Shown piece after piece: positions 1-5,691 of a stretch of 5,706 nucleotides of DNA. Position 1 is the first letter of the stretch. The number at the start of each line of letters is the position of its first letter. The notes under the pieces are model-generated. The model saw nothing but the letters and a program-made list of their open reading frames with translations. It was not told the DNA's origin and did not search any database. A program made the position numbers and the translations under genes. The stretch lies in contig JAPUJS010000442.1 in NCBI GenBank assembly GCA_027296045.1, positions 1-5,706 on the forward strand. Direction: 5' to 3'. Origin of the DNA: a bacterium. Lineage in GTDB: Bacteria; Latescibacterota; UBA2968.

Positions 1-813
1 GTCGTTGGCGATGCGGGACCAGCGGCCGAAGAGGCCCACACTTAAGGGATGGGTACAGGGGATGGCGCCTTTCCCGCTCAGGGTTTGGGCAACGGGTATG
101 CTGAAAGATTCGGCGAAGTTTTGGAGTTCTTTGTAGGCGCCCGAAAGGTGGACCCCGCCTCCGGCGAGGAGGATGGGGCGCTCGGACTTTCGCAACCGTT
201 CGGCGGCCCGGGCAATCACATCGCGACCGGGGCGAGGGCGCTGGGCCGGGATACGTATGGTTTCCGGATCGGCATAGAGGTCTTCTTTGGGATAGTCGAA
301 TTCTCCGTGCGCCACGTCTTCGGGGACGTCGAGCACGACCGGTCCCGGCCGCCCCGATGTGGCGATGGTGTAGGCCCGTCGCACGAGTTCGGGGATGCGC
401 AGCCCTTGTTCGATCCGGATCAGGGACTTGACTGCGGGTGCCAGGATTTCGGTCTGGTGCGCCTCCTGGGTCATGTTTTTCCAGGAATGGTCGCGGTTGC
501 TGTTGCCAATGATGACAATGAGGGGTACGCCTGCATTTAAGGACTCGACCAGGCCTGTTACCAGGTTTGTGGCGCCAGGACCAAGGGTGGCGTCACAAAT
601 GCCGGGTCGTCCGGTGACACGGGCCCAGGCGTCGGCGGCAAAAATGCCACAACGTTCGTCGTTGATCAATGTGTGCTGGAGTCCCAGTTCCCGTATGGCA
701 TCGTAGAAGGGCAGGAGTTGAAACCCGCCCATTCCGAACATGGGGGCCGGGTCGTGAAGCCGGAGCATTTCGGCGAGGGCCTGTCCGCCGTTCATGGGCA
801 CAGAGGAAGACAT
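1..813 (-). CDS. Thiamine-diphosphate-dependent enzyme, acetolactate synthase/decarboxylase-like, N-terminal part (cut by window edge)
   Basis: The minus-strand frame is open from ATG at 813-811 to the left edge and gives 271 residues without a stop. Residues ~8-175 match the ThDP-enzyme N-terminal pyrimidine-binding domain. They include NDERCGIFAADAWAR (51-65), whose E53 sits where the cofactor-activating glutamate lies in this superfamily, then GPGATNL (78-84) and GRPGPVVLDVPEDV. Residues from ~197 (IARAAERLRKSERPILLAGGG) start the central domain. The C-terminal cofactor domain with the GDG...N diphosphate motif lies outside the window. Full family members are about 550-600 residues. The enzyme would be cytoplasmic and form or break a C-C bond next to a 2-oxo acid carbonyl. 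I cannot tell acetolactate synthase, sulfopyruvate- or benzoylformate-type decarboxylase, or carboligase apart from this half. The start is supported by GGAG 5 bases upstream. It follows the SHGG gene by 14 bases and is probably co-transcribed with it. Confidence 0.93.
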   Translation of the reverse strand, partial: MSSSVPMNGGQALAEMLRLHDPAPMFGMGGFQLLPFYDAIRELGLQHTLINDERCGIFAADAWARVTGRPGICDATLGPGATNLVTGLVESLNAGVPLIVIIGNSNRDHSWKNMTQEAHQTEILAPAVKSLIRIEQGLRIPELVRRAYTIATSGRPGPVVLDVPEDVAHGEFDYPKEDLYADPETIRIPAQRPRPGRDVIARAAERLRKSERPILLAGGGVHLSGAYKELQNFAESFSIPVAQTLSGKGAIPCTHPLSVGLFGRWSRIAND

Positions 814-818
814 AAGAT

Positions 819-822
819 CTCC
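819..822 (-). promoter_or_regulatory. Ribosome binding site fixing the start of the ThDP enzyme
   Basis: Read on the minus strand, GGAG lies 5 bases before the ATG at 813-811, in the 14-base gap after the TAA of the upstream gene. No comparable site precedes the in-frame ATG six codons later, so the first ATG is preferred. Confidence 0.7.
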
Positions 823-827
823 GCTGG

Positions 828-1619
828 TTACGAATAGAGCAATTGGGCGAATTCGGGGACTGTTATCCCGACGGTGACGCCGTGTTTTTCGGCCTGTGCG
901 TTGACGTGCGAGAGGATACCGCTTTCCCAGGCGGAACGCGCATCCCCAATGCGAGCGGTTGTTGCATCGACTGTGGCAGCAGGGATCATCGCCTGGTCCA
1001 GGATGTTGAGACGTTGAATGCCGGCCTGATCGATTCCGACACCGGCATTGTTGAATACGGCGCCTCGGGCTTGTGCTGCAATTCCATAACCGGGTCTTCC
1101 GGCAATCACACCGCCGTGCGATCCCGTGATGATGAAGGCCCCTGCATCGTCGGACCGGACAAGAGATGCCGAGTCGCAGGCAATGATGCGAAGGGGGGAT
1201 TGGTATAATACGGTGCGCGATTCTTCATAGGTTGGCACATCGCCTTCGAATGTCTTGCCCCGGCACATGGCTTCGGCCGCCTCGCAACACTTCTGGCCCG
1301 GTGTGCAGCCCAGTGCGCTGGCGGCATCGTTGCAGTAGCTCAGGCGTCCACGTTTGTGTGTATCGGTGCCGTCGCCGATGCGTGCAGAGGTGTGGGCAAC
1401 CGTTGCAGCGGCTACTTTTAGAGACTGCAGGTATTCGAGTGATCCAATGCCTGCATTGTCTTTGCCGACGCCTGCGTCGTTTAAAATCACACCACGCAAA
1501 CCGGCCCGTGCCGCTAAATATCCGCAGTAGCGCCCGCCGTGGGAGCCGGCAACCAGCACGGTTCCCCGAAATGGGGGGCCGAGTTTGGTGATGCTATCGG
1601 CGACTTGAACAGCTTGCAT
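828..1619 (-). CDS. Uncharacterised protein with two tandem SHGG/NDAGVG/ARIGD repeats
   Basis: This complete 263-residue frame runs from ATG 1619 to TAA 828. I do not recognise a named family. It is internally duplicated: residues ~8-104 and ~149-247 repeat the same module. Each copy has a hydrophobic strand ending in GSHGG (25-29; 166-170), then N-[DN]-AGVG (47-52; 190-195), D-x-AGI, AATV and ARIGD (79-83; 222-226), then a G-x-LS...N segment. From N47 to D83 against N190 to D226 the copies match at 21 of 37 positions without gaps. The linker between copies is cysteine-rich (C96, C105, C111, C112, C119). No signal peptide or membrane segment is visible, so it should be cytoplasmic. The conserved His, Asp and Arg positions suggest an enzyme or ligand-binding protein with one site per repeat or one at the interface, but this is inference. 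Only a weak AGGG-type ribosome site is visible, about 11 bases before the ATG. Its partner by position is the ThDP enzyme. Confidence 0.88.
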   Translation of the reverse strand: MQAVQVADSITKLGPPFRGTVLVAGSHGGRYCGYLAARAGLRGVILNDAGVGKDNAGIGSLEYLQSLKVAAATVAHTSARIGDGTDTHKRGRLSYCNDAASALGCTPGQKCCEAAEAMCRGKTFEGDVPTYEESRTVLYQSPLRIIACDSASLVRSDDAGAFIITGSHGGVIAGRPGYGIAAQARGAVFNNAGVGIDQAGIQRLNILDQAMIPAATVDATTARIGDARSAWESGILSHVNAQAEKHGVTVGITVPEFAQLLYS

Positions 1620-1669
1620 AGAGGTGTCTGCCCTGGGCGTTGGGGGTTTAAGCTGACCTGAATGTCTGC

Positions 1670-1698
1670 AATTTAGGAATGGTTATCGGCAGAAACAA
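1670..1698 (-). promoter_or_regulatory. Possible weak promoter for the minus-strand pair
   Basis: On the minus strand, TTGTTT (1698-1693) and TAAATT (1675-1670) are separated by 17 bases, about 50 bases before the SHGG gene start. Each box matches only about 4 of 6 consensus positions, so this is a best candidate in the divergent gap and not a firm call. Confidence 0.25.
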
Positions 1699-1732
1699 GG
1701 GGTTTGTCGTTGTGTCCGCAATTCTTTTGATA

Positions 1733-1761
1733 TTGAAAAGAGGGCGTTTATGAGGTATTAT
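1733..1761 (+). promoter_or_regulatory. Sigma70-like promoter for the plus-strand operon
   Basis: TTGAAA (1733-1738) and TATTAT (1756-1761) are separated by exactly 17 bases, and each matches the housekeeping consensus at 5 of 6 positions. Transcription would begin near 1768 and give a leader of about 60 bases before the GTG start at 1830. An overlapping second -35-like TTGATA lies at 1727-1732 but would need a 23-base spacer. No clear operator palindrome is visible between this promoter and the divergent gene. Confidence 0.55.
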
Positions 1762-1801
1762 GTGCAGGGCTTCCAAGCGGGTTCGCCACCCAGCAGGATT
1801 T

Positions 1802-1814
1802 CAATCGTTGATTG
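1802..1814 (+). promoter_or_regulatory. Small leader hairpin next to the ribosome site
   Basis: CAATC-GTT-GATTG forms a 5-bp stem with a 3-base loop. It ends two bases before the AAAGGAGG ribosome site in the leader of the creatininase-family gene. It could modulate ribosome access, but a short AT-rich stem like this can arise by chance. Confidence 0.2.
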
Positions 1815-1816
1815 CT

Positions 1817-1824
1817 AAAGGAGG
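1817..1824 (+). promoter_or_regulatory. Strong Shine-Dalgarno site deciding a GTG start
   Basis: AAAGGAGG is a near-perfect complement to the 16S rRNA 3' end and lies 5 bases before GTG 1830. The longer in-frame TTG at 1812 would place the ribosome site inside the coding sequence, so GTG 1830 is the better start. Confidence 0.75.
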
Positions 1825-1829
1825 TTGTT

Positions 1830-2561
1830 GTGATAATCGGAGAAGTGCGTTTGTGGAAATTGACGCGCCGTCAGGTGCGCGAAGCAATGCGAGCCGCTAA
1901 GATCAAAGGTGCGATTTTGCCGACCGGCAGCACGGAACAGCACAACGAACACTTGGAAATGGAGCACGATACGGCCAGTGCGCTTTATGTCTCCCATCAG
2001 GCGGCATTAGGGCTTTATCCTCAGGTGGTGGTGGCCACGCCAATGGCGGTGGGGATTTCTGAGCACTGGATGGAGTTTCCAGGGACGCTGAGTTTACGGC
2101 CGGATACGTTTGTGGCCGTTGCGTACGATATATGTGAATCTCTGCAGCGGCACGGCGTCGAACATATTCTGGTGGTGAACGGACACGCGGGAAACCGGCC
2201 GCTGGCAAATCATATGGAGGACTTTGGGAAGCGTTTGGGGATTGATGTGCAGTTCTGCTCTTACTGGGAGGCGTATTCGGAGGATTTTGTTCAGGAGATT
2301 CTGGACTCTGGAGATTGCCCGGCCCACGCGGCCGAGTTTGAGACGTCGCTTGCAATGGCGGCTTTTCCAGAGAATATTCACTGGGAAGGGGTGGACTACG
2401 AAGGGGCGAATTTGAAGATTCAACGGGAAGGTTATGCGGATAGAGATCCGATTTATTTTCGGGACGGGCGGGATCTGGCAACGCCTAAAAAAGGGCGGGT
2501 GATGGCGGATGAAGCGATTTCCTGGGTCGCAAATAAGATGCAGGGGATGATAGACGGTTAA
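1830..2561 (+). CDS. Creatininase-family metal-dependent amide hydrolase
   Basis: From GTG 1830 the protein has 243 residues, typical of the creatininase family (creatinine amidohydrolase, ArfB-type formamide hydrolase, MftE-type peptidase). The signature PTGSTEQHNEHLEMEHDT supplies candidate ligands E36, H38 and D47. HWMEFPGTLSL (79-89) matches the family H-x-x-FPGTLSL stretch. VVNGHAGN (115-122) gives H119, and HAAEFETS (166-173) gives E169, the last expected acidic ligand. True creatininase has NGHYEN at the NGHAGN position, so this is more like the broader NGHGGN branch and probably does not act on creatinine. It should hydrolyse a cyclic or linear amide in the cytoplasm using two divalent metals. 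It is the first gene of the plus-strand group, behind the best promoter and ribosome site in the window; the next gene follows after 23 bases. Family assignment is firm; substrate is unknown. Confidence 0.93.
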   Translation: MIIGEVRLWKLTRRQVREAMRAAKIKGAILPTGSTEQHNEHLEMEHDTASALYVSHQAALGLYPQVVVATPMAVGISEHWMEFPGTLSLRPDTFVAVAYDICESLQRHGVEHILVVNGHAGNRPLANHMEDFGKRLGIDVQFCSYWEAYSEDFVQEILDSGDCPAHAAEFETSLAMAAFPENIHWEGVDYEGANLKIQREGYADRDPIYFRDGRDLATPKKGRVMADEAISWVANKMQGMIDG

Positions 2562-2584
2562 TTGTTTGCAATTAGCGAGTCCAT

Positions 2585-3334
2585 ATGAGCACGTTGAATT
2601 TTCAGCCTCGTGTGCCGGTTTTTGATGCCAATATCGGGGTCGGGCACCGCCACAATCGGGCGGCACCTTTTGAGAACGCGAATGAGCTCCTGGACGAGAT
2701 GGGCCGCCACGGTGTGGATCGGGCGGTGATCTATCACGTTCAGGGAGAAATGATCAGCGCCATTCGGGGCAACGAGGCGCTGTTGCAGTGGGAGAACGAG
2801 GCGTTTTGTCTGCAGTGGGTGGCCGGTCCGGGTGCGGATTCGCTGCGCCAGTTGCAGGAATTTCATGCCGATGGCAAGGTGAAAAGTGTGCGCCTGCACA
2901 ATACGGAGGAGAGCCGGTGTGCCTTTGTAGATTGGCTCTATGGCACGCTTTTAGAGTGGCTTTCGGGGGAGGGGATTCCGCTGTGGGTGTCTCTGGCCGA
3001 TTCGCCGCCTGTGGAGATTGTTGAGACGCTTCGGGGGTTTCCCGATTTGAGGGTGGTCCTGGTGGGAGCGCATTACACCCACTCGGCGATTGTCGGCCCG
3101 ATGTTGCAGATGCTGCCAAAAACATATCTGGAACTGAGCCGGTTTGAGAATGTGGGCGGGGTCGAATCGCTGGTCCGGGAGATGGGTGCCGAACGGTTGC
3201 TCTATGGATCTTTTTATCCGCGTTATGCAATGGGTCCGATGCTTTTTTATTTGCACCATTTAAAGATCGAGCCGGGCGACCTGGCAGCCATTTGTGCCGG
3301 CAATCTGGATGGTTTGCTGGGAGAAGGGCCATGA
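2585..3334 (+). CDS. Degenerate amidohydrolase-fold protein (probable pseudoenzyme partner)
   Basis: The 249-residue frame starts at ATG 2585 with only a weak AGCGAG ribosome site. The order of segments follows the PF04909 amidohydrolase barrel of the next gene: PVFDANIGVG, VDRAVIYH, KVKSVRLHN, GIPLWVSLADSP, DLRVVLVGAH, ERLLYGSFYPR and a final AGNLDGLL. The catalytic positions are mostly gone. The N-terminal HxH is N16-I-G18; the barrel histidine of SHTG is L137; the aspartate of GSD is F210. Only a histidine at 163 (GAH) is kept. It therefore should not bind the usual metal centre. Gene length, overlap and order suggest it arose from the same ancestor as the next gene and was kept as a structural or regulatory subunit. 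Inactive dihydroorotase paralogues that scaffold aspartate transcarbamoylase are a known precedent in this superfamily. It could alternatively be a metal-free enzyme with a new active site. The frame is intact, so it is not a decaying pseudogene. Confidence 0.85.
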   Translation: MSTLNFQPRVPVFDANIGVGHRHNRAAPFENANELLDEMGRHGVDRAVIYHVQGEMISAIRGNEALLQWENEAFCLQWVAGPGADSLRQLQEFHADGKVKSVRLHNTEESRCAFVDWLYGTLLEWLSGEGIPLWVSLADSPPVEIVETLRGFPDLRVVLVGAHYTHSAIVGPMLQMLPKTYLELSRFENVGGVESLVREMGAERLLYGSFYPRYAMGPMLFYLHHLKIEPGDLAAICAGNLDGLLGEGP

Positions 3335-4080
3335 TTGAAGGCCATACGATTATCGATTTCCACGGACACGTGGGCCAATGGGACTATCTGGATTTGATTG
3401 ACGATCCCGACACGATGTTACCTGCAATGGACGCGGTCGGTATTGACCAAAGCTGTGTCTTCAATATTTTTCATCCAGATGGAAAGACTGGAAATGATGA
3501 GACAGCGGCTTTTGTGGCACGTCATCCGGAACGTTTTATCGGTTTTGCCTACGTGTCTCCGCTCTTGCCCAACGGGATGGTGGACGAACTGGGGCGGGCG
3601 GTGGACAAACTGGGTTTTCGGGCCATTAAGATTTATCCGCCCTATGGGCCCTATCCGCTCGACCATCCCGTTTGGGAACCAATTTATGCGTTTGCAAACG
3701 AGCGCGGTCTGGCGGTGCTGTCGCACACCGGTCCGGAAGAGACGTGTCAACCCCAACAATGGCGAGATGTTGCCCCTCGTTTTCCCAATGCCAATTTTGT
3801 GGTGGGACATTCGGGCAATATGGAACCCTACCGCGGGCAGGCCATTGCGGTGGCACAGAATTGCTCGAACGTATATCTGGAAACCTGTTCAACCTTTCGT
3901 AGTCCCGGCGTGATTGAGGAACTTGTGGCGGGCGCCGGGGCAGACCGCGTGCTTTTTGGATCGGATATCCCGTTAATGGATCCGCGTCCACAGATTGGGA
4001 AGATTATTACGGCTGATATCGACGATGAGGCCAAGCGCCTCGTCCTGGGGGAGAACGCACGGAGGTTGCTCAAACTGTGA
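3331..4080 (+). CDS. PF04909-type amidohydrolase (metal-dependent hydrolase or decarboxylase)
   Basis: The chosen start is ATG 3331, whose ATGA overlaps the upstream stop, with GGGAGAAGGG just before it. This gives 249 residues. An upstream in-frame start at 3292 would add 13 residues but lies deep in the previous gene. All expected barrel residues are present: IIDFHGH (H11, H13), AIKIYPP (K100), LSHTG (H132), VVGHSG (H160) and LFGSDIP (D212), then the family C-terminal helix ENARRLLKL. PF04909 covers hydrolases, lactonases and non-oxidative decarboxylases such as ACMSD and gamma-resorcylate decarboxylase, so the reaction could be hydrolysis or CO2 release. No signal peptide is seen, so it should act in the cytoplasm. 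The overlap implies translational coupling to the inactive-looking paralogue of the same length, and a heteromer is likely. The aminotransferase gene follows after 12 bases. Confidence 0.93.
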   Translation: MIEGHTIIDFHGHVGQWDYLDLIDDPDTMLPAMDAVGIDQSCVFNIFHPDGKTGNDETAAFVARHPERFIGFAYVSPLLPNGMVDELGRAVDKLGFRAIKIYPPYGPYPLDHPVWEPIYAFANERGLAVLSHTGPEETCQPQQWRDVAPRFPNANFVVGHSGNMEPYRGQAIAVAQNCSNVYLETCSTFRSPGVIEELVAGAGADRVLFGSDIPLMDPRPQIGKIITADIDDEAKRLVLGENARRLLKL

Positions 4081-4092
4081 TGGAGAGATTCA

Positions 4093-5421
4093 ATGCCTGA
4101 AGAGACTATCGAAGAGCGCTATTGTCGCCAGACACCGGGTTCGAGGGAACGTTTTGAAGCAGGTCGGAATTTCACCGCCGGACCGGCCAAAGGGGCTTAT
4201 TTCTTTTCGCCCTATCCGCTGAGTTTTGTGAGCGGCGAGGGGTGCCAGCTGCAGGATGTAGACGGTCGAACGTATGTGGACTACGCCAATCACCATACGG
4301 TGCAGATTTTGGGGCATCAGCATCCCTCGGTGATGGCGGCTGTGGAAAAGCAACTGCAAAGCGGAATTGCCCTGGGGGGCACCGTCGGTGTGGAGTTTGA
4401 TATTGCAGCGGAGATGTGTCGGCGTGTGGACACGGTGGAACGCATTCGGTTTGTGAACTCGGGCACAGAGGCGACGTTGCACGCAATTCGGCTGGCACGG
4501 GGTTTTTCAGGGAAGCCCAAAATTGCCAAGTTCGAGGGAGGGTATCACGGCAGTCACGATGCAGTCGAGATTAGTGTGAGGCCTCCGCTGGAGGAGGCCG
4601 GTCCCCCGGATGCGCCCCGGTCGGTGCCAGGGGCCGGAGGGATGTCTGCTGGCGCGGTCGATGAGGTCATCATTTTGCCCTATGACGATGAGGCGGCCGT
4701 GGAAAGGCTTGTGGAACAACATCGTGAGGAACTGGCCTGTGTGATTTTCGATCCCAAGGCGGGCATTTTGCCGCAGCGAAAGGAGTTTGTGCAGGCTGTT
4801 CGGAACATCACACGAAAGTTCGGGGTGTTGCTGATTTTCGACGAGATTGTGGGGTTTCGCATTGGAATGGGAGGACTGCAAGCCCATTATGGCATCGATC
4901 CCGATTTGACCTGCTTTGGCAAGCTCATTGGGGGTGGGTTTCCGGCAAGTGCATTTGGGGGGCGAGCGGACATGATGGATTTGCTGGACAATTCTCAGGG
5001 ACCGACGGGCTTTTTTCAGAGCGGCACATTCAGCGCCCATCCTGTGGCAATGGCCACCGGGCTGGCGACTCTGAAGGCGTTAACGCCCGAAGTGTACGAT
5101 CACCTGAATGGATTGGGGGATCGATTGAAATCCGGACTGGAACAGCAGTTTGTAGATCAGGGGGTGGAGGCTCACATTGTTGTGACAGGTTCGATATTTA
5201 GCGTTCATTTCAAAGAAGGACCCCTGGCCAACTATCGCGATCTGGCCCACACCGATCAGGACCTGGCACACCGGGTCTTTCTTTCGCTTTTGGATCAAGG
5301 ATATTTTCTGAGTTCGGGTTTGACGATGTGTGCGTTGTCCTCGCCGATGACGGAGCGTCATATCGATGGACTGGTGGAGGCGATGGGAAGAGCGGTTGAA
5401 AAGGCGCAGAAGGAGGGTTAG
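4093..5421 (+). CDS. Class III PLP-dependent aminotransferase/aminomutase, glutamate-1-semialdehyde aminomutase-like
   Basis: The 442-residue protein starts at ATG 4093 behind GGAGAG (4082-4087). It carries the fold-type I class III signature: NSGTEATLHAIRLARG (from N122) for cofactor phosphate binding, GGYHG (Y151-G153), LLIFDEIVGFR with D250 for the pyridine nitrogen, and CFGKLIGGGFPASAFGGR with the Schiff-base lysine K277. Around 171-198 it has an extended Gly/Pro segment ending in ILPYDD, like the gating loop region of glutamate-1-semialdehyde 2,1-aminomutase (HemL). That makes a HemL-type aminomutase or related aminotransferase more likely than an omega-aminotransferase. The usual HemL EPVAG motif reads DPKAG here (D220). 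No heme genes surround it and it ends a catabolic-looking operon, so a role in tetrapyrrole synthesis is doubtful. It may transfer or shift the amino group of an intermediate made by the upstream hydrolases. Cytoplasmic. Family firm, substrate unknown. Confidence 0.92.
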   Translation: MPEETIEERYCRQTPGSRERFEAGRNFTAGPAKGAYFFSPYPLSFVSGEGCQLQDVDGRTYVDYANHHTVQILGHQHPSVMAAVEKQLQSGIALGGTVGVEFDIAAEMCRRVDTVERIRFVNSGTEATLHAIRLARGFSGKPKIAKFEGGYHGSHDAVEISVRPPLEEAGPPDAPRSVPGAGGMSAGAVDEVIILPYDDEAAVERLVEQHREELACVIFDPKAGILPQRKEFVQAVRNITRKFGVLLIFDEIVGFRIGMGGLQAHYGIDPDLTCFGKLIGGGFPASAFGGRADMMDLLDNSQGPTGFFQSGTFSAHPVAMATGLATLKALTPEVYDHLNGLGDRLKSGLEQQFVDQGVEAHIVVTGSIFSVHFKEGPLANYRDLAHTDQDLAHRVFLSLLDQGYFLSSGLTMCALSSPMTERHIDGLVEAMGRAVEKAQKEG

Positions 5422-5462
5422 ATCTCTGGAAGAACGTTGACGACAATACTTGCTGCGAGATT

Positions 5463-5486
5463 AATTTTCCACACGTGTGGAAAATT
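5463..5486. repeat. Perfect 24-bp palindrome downstream of the operon
   Basis: The left arm AATTTTCCACAC is followed directly by its exact reverse complement, with CACGTG at the centre and no spacer. It starts 41 bases after the aminotransferase stop. As DNA it has the form of a dimeric regulator operator. As RNA it could fold into a ~10-bp stem with a 4-base loop followed by UGUU, so it may also help end transcription. However, the U-rich bases are in the left arm and the A-rich bases in the right arm, which is not the usual intrinsic terminator layout. Confidence 0.75.
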
Positions 5487-5660
5487 TGTTGGGGCCGAAT
5501 ACCTTTTTCGTTTCATTAAGGGAGAATTGGCTTGAATATTCGAAAATTACCTTTATTTTTCTAAAGCATAATTTACAAGGAGATCACAGAAAATTTTTAC
5601 GCCCAGCAATTGGACTGTCCTAAAATGAAACACTTCTGCATATTGAGTGTCCCCCACACA

Positions 5661-5691
5661 ATAGTATGCGGAACTGCGCTCCGCATACTAT
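5661..5691. repeat. Inverted repeat with 12-bp arms and 7-base loop
   Basis: ATAGTATGCGGA (5661-5672) and its exact reverse complement TCCGCATACTAT (5680-5691) flank the loop ACTGCGC. The stem is followed by CTTTATCGTT, which is only weakly T-rich, so terminator function for a transcript from the left is possible but not strong. A perfect long arm in an AT-rich gap could equally be the end of a small mobile or repetitive element continuing beyond the window. No second copy is present here. Confidence 0.7.

Noticed and set aside
49..706. Plus-strand open frames of 163 and 103 codons
   Set aside because: They run antisense to the ThDP enzyme, whose frame carries clear family motifs; the antisense translations show no recognisable domain.
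843..1591. Plus-strand open frames opposite the SHGG gene
   Set aside because: The minus-strand frame has an internally duplicated, motif-rich protein that could not arise by chance; the opposite frames have no such structure.
1812..1829. Upstream TTG start for the creatininase-family gene
   Set aside because: It would put the AAAGGAGG ribosome site inside the coding region; GTG 1830 has ideal spacing from that site.
1903..3332. Several minus-strand frames of 100-192 codons under the creatininase and first amidohydrolase genes
   Set aside because: Their translations are rich in Pro, Ser, Arg and His, typical of reverse shadows of GC-rich genes, and they overlap genes with recognised motifs.
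3398..5040. Other long frames on both strands within the amidohydrolase and aminotransferase genes
   Set aside because: They lie wholly inside frames with complete catalytic motifs and lack family features of their own.
4093..5421. Naming the PLP enzyme hemL
   Set aside because: The fold family fits, but the operon context and the DPKAG variant do not support a tetrapyrrole role, so no symbol is given.
5532..5564. Ten-codon peptide from TTG 5532 behind GGGAG
   Set aside because: Too short, AT-rich, and with no further support; likely chance.
5611..5660. Sigma54-type promoter or TGT...ACA activator site
   Set aside because: GG/GC spacing on the minus strand is off by one base, and the TGT-ACA spacing is 11 rather than 10, so neither consensus is met.
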